Notes under the pieces: generated by a model
What the model saw: the letters and a program-made list of their open reading frames with translations, nothing else
What the model was told of the DNA's origin: nothing
Databases searched by the model: none
Source of the DNA: an uncultured Hungatella sp.
GTDB taxonomy: Bacteria > Bacillota > Clostridia > Lachnospirales > Lachnospiraceae
Length of the DNA: 10,312 nt
Direction: 5' to 3'
NCBI GenBank assembly: GCA_910577935.1
Contig: CAJTOT010000008.1
Location: 31,528 to 41,839, forward strand
In this document: one piece after another, positions 1 to 6,273 of the stretch
Numbering within the stretch: position 1 is the stretch's first letter
Layout of the letters: every line of letters begins with the position of its first letter
Program-made: the position numbers and the translations under genes

Positions 1-2411
1 AGGGAGGCTACCAGGGGAGCCGTGATGGAAACCGTGACGGAAACCGCCAGGGAGGTTATCAGGGAAGCCGAGACGGGAACCGCCAGGGAGGCTACCAGGG
101 GAGCCGTGATGGAAACCGTGACGGAAACCGCCAGGGAGGCTACCAGGGAAGCCGAGACGGAAACCGTCAGGGAGGTTACCAGGGAAGCCGGGATGGGAAC
201 CGTCAGGGAGGTTACCAGGGAAGCCGTGACGGAAACCGTCAGGGAGGTTACCAGGGAAGCCGTGACGGGAACCGCCAGGGAGGTTATCAGGGAAGCCGTG
301 ACGGGAACCGCCAGGGAGGTTACCAGGGAAGCCGTGACGGAAGCCGTCCGGGGGGATACCAGGGAAACCGGGATGGCAGCCGCCCGGGGGGATACCAGGG
401 AAACCGGGATGGCAGCCGTCCCCAGGGACCAGGAGGCCGTCCCCAGGGAGGCCGTCCGGGACAGAAGGATGTGTCCAAATCTTTTGACACACCTATCGCT
501 GCCAAGCCCCAGAGCAACCGGGGCAACAAAAATAATTATAAAAATGATAAATATGATAAGAGAAATATGACCGAGGACGGCCCGAGATCCAAGGGGAAGG
601 TTTCCAAGCATCCCTTTATCATGCCTCAGAAGAATGTGGAGGATAAAGTGGAGGAGACCATCAAGGTCATCACCATCCCCGAGGTTCTAACCATCAAGGA
701 ACTGGCGGACAAGATGAAGCTGCAGCCTTCTGCCATCATCAAGAAGCTGTTCCTCAAGGGAACCATCGTGACGGTGAACCAGGAGATCGACTACGAGAAG
801 GCAGAGGAGATCGCCATGGAGTACGACGTTCTCTGCGAGAAAGAGGAGAAGGTAGATGTGATCGAAGAGCTTCTCCGCGAGGCAGAGGAGAGCGAGGACG
901 ATATGGTGTCAAGACCGCCTGTAGTCTGTGTCATGGGCCATGTAGATCACGGCAAGACCTCCCTTTTGGACGCTATCCGGGAGACTAACGTGACGGCGAG
1001 GGAGGCCGGCGGAATCACTCAGCATATCGGCGCCTACGTGGTGGAGATCAACGGGGAGAAGATCACCTTCCTGGATACTCCGGGACACGAGGCTTTCACC
1101 GCCATGCGCATGAGAGGCGCCCAGTCCACGGATATCGCCGTGCTGGTGGTGGCGGCGGACGACGGCGTCATGCCCCAGACGGTGGAGGCCATCAACCACG
1201 CCAAGGCGGCAGGGGTGGAGATTATCGTTGCCATCAACAAGATCGATAAGCCCAGCGCCAACGTGGAGAAGGTAAAACAGGAGCTCTCCGAGTACGAGCT
1301 GATCCCCGAGGACTGGGGCGGAAGCACCATCTTCGTTCCCGTGTCAGCCCACACCAAGGAAGGAATTTCCGACCTGCTGGAGATGATTATCCTGGCGTCT
1401 GAGGTGAAAGAGCTGAAGGCCAACCCCAACAGGAATGCCAGAGGCCTGGTGATCGAGGCGGAGCTGGACAAAGGAAAAGGCCCTGTGGCCACAGTGCTGG
1501 TGCAGAAGGGCACTCTCCGTGTGGGAGACAACATCGCTGCCGGCGCATGTTATGGAAAAGTCCGCGCCATGATGGACGACAAGGGACGGAGAGTGAAGGA
1601 AGCCACGCCGTCCACTCCGGTGGAGATTCTGGGACTGAACGGAGTCCCCAACGCCGGCGAGGTGTTTGTGGTGACTGCAAACGAGAAAGAGGCCAGAAAC
1701 TTTGCGGAGACATTTATCTCAGAGGGCAAGAACAAACTTTTGGAGGACACCAAGGCGAAGCTGTCCCTGGACGATCTGTTCAGCCAGATCAAGGCAGGCA
1801 ATGTAAAGGAACTGCCCATCATCGTCAAGGCGGACGTACAGGGCTCCGTGGAGGCAGTGAAGCAGAGCCTTCTCAAGCTTTCCAACGAGGAGGTCATGGT
1901 AAAGGTGATCCACGGCGGAGTGGGCGCCATCAACGAGTCCGACGTGTCTCTCGCGTCGGCGTCCAACGCCATCATCATCGGGTTCAACGTGAGACCTGAC
2001 GTGACCGCCAAGTCCGTGGCAGAACAGGAAAAAGTAGATTTAAGGCTCTACAAGGTTATCTATCAGGCCATCGAGGATGTGGAAGCCGCCATGAAGGGCA
2101 TGCTGGACCCTGTCTTCGAGGAGAAGATCATCGGCCATGCCGTGGTGCGCCAGACCTTCAAGGCCTCCGGTGTGGGCACAATCGCAGGCTCCTACGTCAT
2201 GGACGGCAAGTTCCAGAGAGGCTGCTCTGTCAGGATCACCCGAGACGGAGAACAGATTTTCGAAGGGGCTCTGGCTTCCCTCCGGCGTTTCAAGGACGAC
2301 GTGAAGGAGGTCGCCACCGGCTACGAGTGCGGCCTGGTGTTCGAGAAGTTCAACGATATCCAGGAAGACGACATGATCGAAGCATACGCCATGGTGGAGG
2401 TTCCCCGGTAG
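1..2411 (+). CDS. infB: translation initiation factor IF2, 5'-truncated by the window edge
   Basis: IF2 is the GTPase that brings fMet-tRNA to the 30S subunit and promotes 50S joining. The reading frame is open from base 3 to the TAG at 2409-2411, giving 802 visible residues; the true start lies upstream. Order seen: a Gly/Arg/Tyr/Gln repeat arm (3-422), a Gly-Pro-Arg and Lys/Asn-rich linker (to about 650), an IF2_N-type segment (about 660-835, with IPEVLTIKELADKM), then the GTPase core. G1 GHVDHGKT is at 936-959, G2 GITQHIGAY near 1011-1037, G3 DTPGHE at 1074-1091, G4 NKID at 1236-1247 and SAHT (G5) at 1344-1355. The C-terminal fMet-tRNA-binding domain follows, with FKASGVGTIAGSYV and a normal end at VEVPR. 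A GTG at 471 can be read as a start, but the frame continues upstream through the repeats, so it is an internal Val. The core is complete and looks functional. Cotranscription with rbfA is likely, but the 119-nt gap leaves room for processing. Confidence 0.97.
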   Translation, partial: GGYQGSRDGNRDGNRQGGYQGSRDGNRQGGYQGSRDGNRDGNRQGGYQGSRDGNRQGGYQGSRDGNRQGGYQGSRDGNRQGGYQGSRDGNRQGGYQGSRDGNRQGGYQGSRDGSRPGGYQGNRDGSRPGGYQGNRDGSRPQGPGGRPQGGRPGQKDVSKSFDTPIAAKPQSNRGNKNNYKNDKYDKRNMTEDGPRSKGKVSKHPFIMPQKNVEDKVEETIKVITIPEVLTIKELADKMKLQPSAIIKKLFLKGTIVTVNQEIDYEKAEEIAMEYDVLCEKEEKVDVIEELLREAEESEDDMVSRPPVVCVMGHVDHGKTSLLDAIRETNVTAREAGGITQHIGAYVVEINGEKITFLDTPGHEAFTAMRMRGAQSTDIAVLVVAADDGVMPQTVEAINHAKAAGVEIIVAINKIDKPSANVEKVKQELSEYELIPEDWGGSTIFVPVSAHTKEGISDLLEMIILASEVKELKANPNRNARGLVIEAELDKGKGPVATVLVQKGTLRVGDNIAAGACYGKVRAMMDDKGRRVKEATPSTPVEILGLNGVPNAGEVFVVTANEKEARNFAETFISEGKNKLLEDTKAKLSLDDLFSQIKAGNVKELPIIVKADVQGSVEAVKQSLLKLSNEEVMVKVIHGGVGAINESDVSLASASNAIIIGFNVRPDVTAKSVAEQEKVDLRLYKVIYQAIEDVEAAMKGMLDPVFEEKIIGHAVVRQTFKASGVGTIAGSYVMDGKFQRGCSVRITRDGEQIFEGALASLRRFKDDVKEVATGYECGLVFEKFNDIQEDDMIEAYAMVEVPR
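3..422 (+). repeat. 36-bp in-frame tandem repeat coding for the GGYQGSRDGNRQ arm of IF2
   Basis: Eleven contiguous units start at 3, 51, 87, 135, 171, 207, 243, 279, 315, 351 and 387. The basic unit is 36 bp and encodes GGYQGSRDGNRQ. Units 1 and 3 are 48 bp, carry an extra GNRD and are identical to each other base for base. Units 2 and 4-8 encode exactly the same 12 residues and differ from one another only at synonymous third positions. Units 9-11 drift to GGYQG(S/N)RDGSRP, and a Gly-Pro-Arg segment follows. All lengths are multiples of 3, so the IF2 frame is kept. The array continues off the left edge, so its full copy number is unknown. It should be intrinsically disordered and positively charged (inference). 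Confidence 0.95.
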
Positions 2412-2455
2412 ATCCGGCGCCTGCGGATTGTTTGGCGCTCCGTGGGGCCGCGATC
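2411..2455 (+). other. possible imperfect stem-loop directly after infB
   Basis: Bases 2411-2421 can pair with 2444-2455 (GATC with GATC, then CGGC with GCCG, then CC with GG), with one bulge and one mismatch. A smaller alternative, ATCCG 2412-2416 with CGGAT 2424-2428, overlaps it. No T-run follows, so it is not a convincing terminator. It could protect the infB 3' end or be a processing site; the region is GC-rich and chance pairing is possible. Confidence 0.3.
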
Positions 2456-2467
2456 CCAAAGTCTGAT

Positions 2468-2517
2468 TGACATGGGGGCATGTCATACATGGGCTTTTGA
2501 CTATGGCATCATATCAA
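2468..2517 (+). promoter_or_regulatory. two consecutive small stem-loops upstream of rbfA
   Basis: The first hairpin is TGACATG (2468-2474), loop GGGG, CATGTCA (2479-2485), a perfect 7-bp stem. The second is TTGA-C-TATG (2497-2505), loop GCAT, CATATCAA (2510-2517), an 8-bp stem with one bulged C. It ends three bases before the rbfA ribosome binding site AAGGA (2521-2525). The position suggests an effect on rbfA translation or on infB-rbfA mRNA processing, but no known RNA family is recognised. Confidence 0.45.
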
Positions 2518-2530
2518 TGAAAGGAATTGT

Positions 2531-2953
2531 ATGCGGAAAAACAGCATTAAAAATACAAGAATCAACATGGAGGTGCAGAGAGAGCTCAGTGAGATCATCC
2601 GCACCGAGGTAAAGGATCCGGGACTTGGCAGCGCCATGGTTACGGTAGTGTCCGTGGAGGTGACCCCGGACTTAAAATACTGCAAGGCTTATATAAGTGT
2701 TCTGGGCAGTGAGGAGGCGGCCCGGAACGCCCTGCTGGGGCTTAACCGGGCAGTGGGATTCATCAGGAAAGAGCTGGCCGGGAGAGTGAATCTGCGCAAC
2801 ACGCCGGAACTCAAGTTTATTCTGGACCAGTCCATCGAGTACGGCGTTCACATGTCAAGGCTCATTGACGACGTGACCGGCGGCATGACGACGGACAGCC
2901 AGGGAGACCAGGGAGAAGACTCCCGGGATGGAGATGACTGGGATCAGGACTGA
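2531..2953 (+). CDS. rbfA: 30S ribosome-binding factor A
   Basis: RbfA is a small KH-fold protein that binds the immature 30S subunit and helps the 5' end of 16S rRNA mature; it is needed most in the cold. The 140-residue product has the family pattern: RINMEVQRELSEIIRTEVKDP at the N-terminus, VTVVSVEVTPDLKYCKAYISV in the first strands, and the conserved LRNTPELKFILDQSIEYG near residues 92-109. It is about 20 residues longer than the usual 115-125. The extra part is a strongly acidic Asp/Gly/Gln tail (about 117-140) that should be disordered. The start is supported by AAGGA five bases upstream. It sits between infB and a DHH phosphatase gene, the usual place in Clostridia, and nrnA follows after 35 nt, so the two are probably cotranscribed. 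Confidence 0.96.
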   Translation: MRKNSIKNTRINMEVQRELSEIIRTEVKDPGLGSAMVTVVSVEVTPDLKYCKAYISVLGSEEAARNALLGLNRAVGFIRKELAGRVNLRNTPELKFILDQSIEYGVHMSRLIDDVTGGMTTDSQGDQGEDSRDGDDWDQD

Positions 2954-2988
2954 GGTTTTATGAAAATAGGCGGAAGGGAGAGGATAAT

Positions 2989-3957
2989 ATGACAAAATTG
3001 GAGGAGATGCTTGGCAGAGCCAGATCCCTTGTGATCCTGGGACATATAAATCCGGACGGGGACTGCGTCGGCGCCTGTCTGGCCATGTATAACTATGCCG
3101 GAATATGTAATCCAGGACTGTACAGAAAGGTTTATCTGCAGACGGTTCCGCAAAAGTTTTCTTATCTTCAGGGATATGACGAGGTTGAGTCGGAAGTCCG
3201 CCAGGAGGAGCCTTTTGATCTGTGTGTCTGTCTGGACTGCAGCAACAAGGAGCGCCTGGGCGGGTTTCAGGTCTATCTGGAGTCCGCGAACAGCAGTCTG
3301 TGTATCGACCACCATGTGACTAATCCGGGGTATGCCCAGGAAAATATCATATGGCCCCAGGCAAGCTCTACCTGTGAGGTATTGTACGGCCAGCTTGACG
3401 AAGGCCTGATCAACCAGGACATCGCCGCGTGCCTGTACACCGGGATCATCCATGACACGGGGGTGCTGCGCTTTAGCTGCACGTCGTCCAGGACCATGGA
3501 GATCGCCGGAAAGCTTATGGCCACGGGGATCGATTTTACTAAAATTATCGACGACAGCTATTTTAAGAAGACCTATCTCCAGAGCCAGATTCTGGGCCGC
3601 GCCCTCATGGAGAGCGTCCGCTTTTTTGACGGAAAATGTATTTTTACCGTGGTGAAGAAGCAGGACATGACATTCTACGGCGTGGGTCCCAAGGATTTGG
3701 ACGGGATTGTGGATCAGCTGAGAACCATTGACGGCATCGAGTGCGCTATATTCATGTACGAGACCGACAGCCACATGTACAAGGTCAGCATGCGGTCAAA
3801 CAATGTGGTGGATGTCAGCAGGATCGCCTCCTATTTCGGAGGAGGAGGCCATGTGAGGGCGGCGGGCTGCACCATGTCCGGCAGCGTCCACGATGTGGTT
3901 AACAATCTCTCCGGCCATATTGAGAAACAGATGCTTGAGGAGACGGCCGATGTTTGA
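2989..3957 (+). CDS. nrnA: bifunctional oligoribonuclease / pAp phosphatase, DHH-DHHA1 family
   Basis: NrnA-type enzymes degrade 2-5-nt RNA fragments to mononucleotides and remove the 3' phosphate from pAp, a by-product of sulfate and carrier-protein metabolism. The 322-residue product matches the family length. Motifs seen: GHINPDGDCVG (18-28) for metal binding, Asp83 in CLDCSN, the signature DHH at 107-109, Asp156 in IIHDTGVLRF, and the DHHA1 substrate motif GGGGH at 284-288, followed by VRAAGCTM. Metal ligands all appear intact, so the enzyme should be active (inference). The start is supported by GGGAGAGG at 2976-2983. The last 8 bases overlap truB, which implies coupled translation. In the same operon, PNPase produces the kind of short RNA ends that NrnA would finish. 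The symbol is chosen by family and context; a related DHH phosphodiesterase cannot be fully excluded. Confidence 0.9.
   Translation: MTKLEEMLGRARSLVILGHINPDGDCVGACLAMYNYAGICNPGLYRKVYLQTVPQKFSYLQGYDEVESEVRQEEPFDLCVCLDCSNKERLGGFQVYLESANSSLCIDHHVTNPGYAQENIIWPQASSTCEVLYGQLDEGLINQDIAACLYTGIIHDTGVLRFSCTSSRTMEIAGKLMATGIDFTKIIDDSYFKKTYLQSQILGRALMESVRFFDGKCIFTVVKKQDMTFYGVGPKDLDGIVDQLRTIDGIECAIFMYETDSHMYKVSMRSNNVVDVSRIASYFGGGGHVRAAGCTMSGSVHDVVNNLSGHIEKQMLEETADV
3937..3942 (+). promoter_or_regulatory. truB ribosome binding site inside the end of nrnA
   Basis: GAGGAG lies seven bases before the ATG at 3950. This fixes the truB start at 3950: the frame remains open upstream to 3893, but the TruB homology (MFDGVLNVYKEKG) begins exactly here. 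Confidence 0.8.
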
Positions 3958-4849
3958 CGGCGTATTGAATGTATATAAGGAGAAAGGCTACACGTCCCAC
4001 GACGTGGTGGCAAAGCTGCGGGGAATCCTGAGACAGAAGAAGATCGGTCACACAGGCACTCTCGACCCGGATGCGGAGGGGGTGCTGCCTGTGTGTCTCG
4101 GGAAGGGCACCCGTCTCTGCGACATGCTCACCGACAACTCAAAGGCTTACCGCGCCGTCCTGCTTTTAGGTCTGGAGACGGACACCCAGGATATCTCCGG
4201 CCAGGTTGTGGCGGAGAGGCCGCCGGAGACCCGGGAGGAGAAGGTGAGGGAGGCGGTCATGGGATTTGAAGGAGAATACGCCCAGATTCCACCCATGTAC
4301 TCTGCCCTGAAGGTCAACGGCAAAAAGTTGTACGAGCTTGCCAGGGCGGGGAAGACGGTGGAGAGACAGCCCAGGCAGGTGACCATCCACGAGATTGTCA
4401 TAGAGTCTGTGGAGCTTCCGAGAGTTGCCATGACGGTCCGCTGCTCCAAGGGAACTTATATCCGGACTCTCTGCCACGATATCGGCCGGAAGCTGGGCTG
4501 CGGCGGCTGCATGGAATCCCTTCTCCGTGTTCAGGCGGGGAGATTTTTGCTGGAGGACAGTTTAAAGCTGGAAGAGATAGAAAGGCTTGCCGGCCAGGGC
4601 GCCCTGGAGGAGAGAATCGTGCCTGTTGAAGCCATGTTTCAGGATTATGTGAGGGCCGTGACCATACCGGGCGCAGACGCCCTGGTGAGAAACGGCAACC
4701 CTCTGAGGCTAAAAGACATATGGACAGAAGGGAACGGGACAGACAAGTACTGCAGGGTCTACGACAGCGGCGGGACATTTATGGGAATCTATGAATGGAA
4801 GCCGGAGAGAAGTTGTCTGATGCCCTGGAAAATGTTCCTGGGAGGATGA
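3950..4849 (+). CDS. truB: tRNA pseudouridine(55) synthase
   Basis: TruB converts U55 in the T-loop of nearly all tRNAs to pseudouridine. With the start at 3950 the product has 299 residues, normal for the family. Residues 33-47 carry the catalytic block GHTGTLDPDAEGVLP, with Asp39 as the catalytic aspartate. Further family blocks are AYRAVLLLGLETDTQDISG, QIPPMYSALKVNGKKLYELAR and CSKGTYIRTLCHDIGRKLG, followed by the small C-terminal RNA-binding region. The open frame could begin 19 codons earlier, but that stretch is nrnA sequence in another frame and has no homology to TruB. The gene overlaps nrnA by 8 nt and ends at the ribF start region, so the three genes are likely translated from one mRNA. 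I see nothing unusual in it. Confidence 0.97.
   Translation: MFDGVLNVYKEKGYTSHDVVAKLRGILRQKKIGHTGTLDPDAEGVLPVCLGKGTRLCDMLTDNSKAYRAVLLLGLETDTQDISGQVVAERPPETREEKVREAVMGFEGEYAQIPPMYSALKVNGKKLYELARAGKTVERQPRQVTIHEIVIESVELPRVAMTVRCSKGTYIRTLCHDIGRKLGCGGCMESLLRVQAGRFLLEDSLKLEEIERLAGQGALEERIVPVEAMFQDYVRAVTIPGADALVRNGNPLRLKDIWTEGNGTDKYCRVYDSGGTFMGIYEWKPERSCLMPWKMFLGG
4841..4845 (+). promoter_or_regulatory. ribF ribosome binding site that decides the start
   Basis: GGAGG lies within the last codons of truB. It is nine bases from the ATG at 4855 but directly touches the ATG at 4846, which is too close for normal initiation. The ATG at 4795 has no comparable site and lies inside truB. The start at 4855 also matches the usual RibF N-terminus. 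Confidence 0.7.
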
Positions 4850-4854
4850 GCGGG

Positions 4855-5796
4855 ATGAAGTGTTTCATCGGGGAGACAGAATTTAAAATAGAAGAACCTA
4901 CGGTGGTGACTATCGGGAAGTTCGACGGCCGCCACAAGGGCCATCAGAAGCTCCTGGGACGCATGATGGAATTCAAAAGGCGGCGGGGCTATGGGACCGC
5001 GGTGTTTACCTTTGACATGGCGCCGGCTGCCAGAATCTCGGGGGAGGCCCCGAAGGTGATCACCACCAACCAGGAGCGCCGCAACAATATGGCGAAGATG
5101 GGCATCGACTATCTGGCGGAGTACCCCTTTACCAGCGACGTGATCCATCTGCCGGCAGAAGAATTTGTCAGGAAGATACTTATAGAGAAGATGAACGCCA
5201 AAGCCATTGTGGTGGGAACCGACTGCGGCTTCGGCTATCAGAGGTCCGGCGACGCCAGGCTTCTGGCCCGGCTGGCGGACACCTGGGGCTATGAGCTGGA
5301 GGTGGTCATCAAGGAGAAAGACGAAGAGAGGGATATCAGCAGCACATATATTAAGGAAGAGCTTTCCAGAGGACACATGGAGAAGGCCAACAAGCTGCTG
5401 GGAGAGCCGTATGCCATTCACGGCACCGTGGTTCACGGCAACCACGTGGGCGGGCCGGTGCTGGGATTTCCCACGGTCAACATCCTTCCGCCCGAGGAAA
5501 AGTTCCTTCCGCCCTTTGGCGTGTATGTGTCCAGGGTCCTGACTGAGGAGGGCTGCTATGGGGGCATTACCAACATCGGGAAGAAGCCCACGGTGGAGAA
5601 GGATTCCCCCACAGGGGTGGAGACCTTTATCTTCGGTTTAAATGAAGATCTATACGGGAAAAATATAGAAGTCCAGCTTCTCAACTTCGAGCGCCCGGAA
5701 CAGAAATTCGATTCCCTGCAGCAGCTGAAAGAGCAGCTGGAGAGGGACAAAGAATATGGACTTTTGTATCTTGACAGGGAAAAAGTCTTGTGTTAA
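4855..5796 (+). CDS. ribF: bifunctional riboflavin kinase / FAD synthetase
   Basis: RibF phosphorylates riboflavin to FMN and adenylylates FMN to FAD. From the ATG at 4855 the product has 313 residues, the usual size. The N-terminal adenylyltransferase half has TIGKFDGRHKGH (19-30), a variant of the common GNFDGVHxGH nucleotide-binding motif, and ISSTYIK (161-167). The C-terminal kinase half has GEPYAIHGTVVHG, GFPTVN (204-209, the PTxN metal and ATP motif), YGGITNIGKKPTV, and a final VQLLNFERPEQKFDSLQQLKEQLERD region. Both active sites look complete. Starts at 4846 or 4795 would add 3 or 20 residues and fit the RBS less well. The stop at 5794-5796 lies inside a predicted promoter for rpsO, so the end of this gene doubles as regulatory DNA. 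Confidence 0.95.
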   Translation: MKCFIGETEFKIEEPTVVTIGKFDGRHKGHQKLLGRMMEFKRRRGYGTAVFTFDMAPAARISGEAPKVITTNQERRNNMAKMGIDYLAEYPFTSDVIHLPAEEFVRKILIEKMNAKAIVVGTDCGFGYQRSGDARLLARLADTWGYELEVVIKEKDEERDISSTYIKEELSRGHMEKANKLLGEPYAIHGTVVHGNHVGGPVLGFPTVNILPPEEKFLPPFGVYVSRVLTEEGCYGGITNIGKKPTVEKDSPTGVETFIFGLNEDLYGKNIEVQLLNFERPEQKFDSLQQLKEQLERDKEYGLLYLDREKVLC

Positions 5797-5799
5797 TAT
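5771..5799 (+). promoter_or_regulatory. predicted sigma-A promoter for rpsO, inside the end of ribF
   Basis: A perfect -35 box TTGACA (5771-5776) is followed by exactly 17 nt and then TAATAT (5794-5799), which matches four of six bases of TATAAT. The bases TG at 5791-5792 form an extended -10 element. Transcription should start near 5806 and give an 88-90-nt leader before rpsO. It is the best-looking promoter I found in the window. Confidence 0.7.
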
Positions 5800-5805
5800 T
5801 AACCG

Positions 5806-5894
5806 GTATGAACAGACGCCGGGACTCGGTTCTAGTACAGGAAGCTCCAACCATTGCTTAGTCCCCGGTTTGAAAAAGAAAAGGAGGAAATCTC
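5806..5894 (+). promoter_or_regulatory. structured 5' leader of rpsO, candidate S15 autoregulatory RNA
   Basis: CCGGGACT (5819-5826) pairs with AGTCCCCGG (5860-5868), leaving one bulged C. Inside, GGTT (5828-5831) can pair with AACC (5849-5852). An A-rich stretch and AAGGAGGAA (5881-5889) follow, seven bases before the ATG. In readthrough RNA, AACCG (5801-5805) could also pair with CGGTT (5866-5870) and compete with the main stem. S15 is known to repress its own mRNA through structurally varied leaders in several phyla. I infer the same here from position and pairing only; no known consensus was matched. Confidence 0.45.
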
Positions 5895-6161
5895 ATGATT
5901 TCAAAGGAAAAGAAAGCGGAACTTATTGAGAAGTATGGAAGGAAGCCTGGAGACACAGGCTCACCGGAGGTTCAGATCGCCATTTTGACAGAGAGAATCA
6001 CCGAGCTGACAGAGCATCTGAAGAATAACCAGAAGGATCATCACTCCAGACGCGGCCTTCTCAAGATGGTAGGCCAGAGACGTGGTCTTCTTGACTATCT
6101 GAAGAAGACAGACCTGGAAGGTTACCGCGCTCTTATCGAGAAACTGGGAATCAGAAAATAA
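5895..6161 (+). CDS. rpsO: 30S ribosomal protein S15
   Basis: S15 is a primary 16S rRNA-binding protein that shapes the 30S platform by binding a three-way junction, and it contributes to a bridge with the 50S subunit. The 88 residues match the family length (88-89). The conserved blocks are complete: GDTGSPEVQIAILTERI (about 19-35), LTEHLKNNQKDHHSRRGLL (about 38-56) and the C-terminal YRALIEKLGIRK. The start has a near-ideal AGGAGG seven bases upstream. It lies in the conserved rpsO-pnp pair and has a likely promoter of its own at 5771-5799. A stem-loop nine bases after the stop may partly end transcription. Confidence 0.99.
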   Translation: MISKEKKAELIEKYGRKPGDTGSPEVQIAILTERITELTEHLKNNQKDHHSRRGLLKMVGQRRGLLDYLKKTDLEGYRALIEKLGIRK

Positions 6162-6170
6162 TCATATTAT

Positions 6171-6194
6171 TAGGGTGGAGGCAACTCCACCCTA
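6171..6194 (+). terminator. GNRA-capped stem-loop after rpsO, weak terminator or processing site
   Basis: TAGGGTGGAG (6171-6180) and CTCCACCCTA (6185-6194) form a perfect 10-bp stem closed by a GCAA tetraloop. The bases after it are TGTTTGATT, not a clean T-run, so termination should be partial at best and readthrough into pnp is expected. It may serve to stabilise the rpsO 3' end. Confidence 0.6.
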
Positions 6195-6210
6195 TGTTTG
6201 ATTGGGAAGT

Positions 6211-6267
6211 ATCCGGTAACAGGCCGCGCTGAAAAGGTACTTTATGCAGTGAGGCGTTTTGCCGGAT
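6211..6267 (+). promoter_or_regulatory. imperfect 18-pair hairpin in the rpsO-pnp spacer
   Basis: Bases 6211-6231 pair with 6247-6267. Eighteen of 21 positions pair, including two G-U pairs, with three single opposed mismatches (C/U, G/G, G/A) and a 15-nt loop. ATCCGG/CCGGAT forms the base and CGCTG/CAGTG the top. It ends six bases before the long hairpin at 6274-6361. No known RNA family is recognised. Confidence 0.55.
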
Positions 6268-6273
6268 TTGTCA

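Noticed and set aside
3..422. 36-bp periodic repeats that look at first like a CRISPR array
   Set aside because: Units are contiguous without spacers, all multiples of 3, and translate in the IF2 frame to a constant peptide.
22..570. 182-residue open frame rich in TVTETAREV repeats
   Set aside because: It is the IF2 repeat array read in the wrong frame. The repeat has no stops in this frame, so a long false frame arises; the IF2 frame is open and continues into the GTPase.
471..2411. GTG at 471 as the infB start
   Set aside because: The only purine-rich site (AAGG) is two bases away, and the frame is open and repeat-coding upstream. It is an internal codon; a short internal IF2 isoform remains possible but unsupported.
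2467..2472. TTGACA upstream of rbfA as a promoter -35
   Set aside because: No -10-like sequence lies 15-19 nt downstream. The bases also form part of a hairpin stem.
2960..2992. 10-codon frame (MKIGGREREII-like) before nrnA, ending in ATGA overlap
   Set aside because: It is only the nrnA RBS region read in another frame and has no good RBS of its own; likely chance.
4795..4854. Longer N-terminus for RibF from the ATG at 4795
   Set aside because: No RBS, lies inside truB, and the extra residues have no counterpart in the family; the start at 4855 fits.
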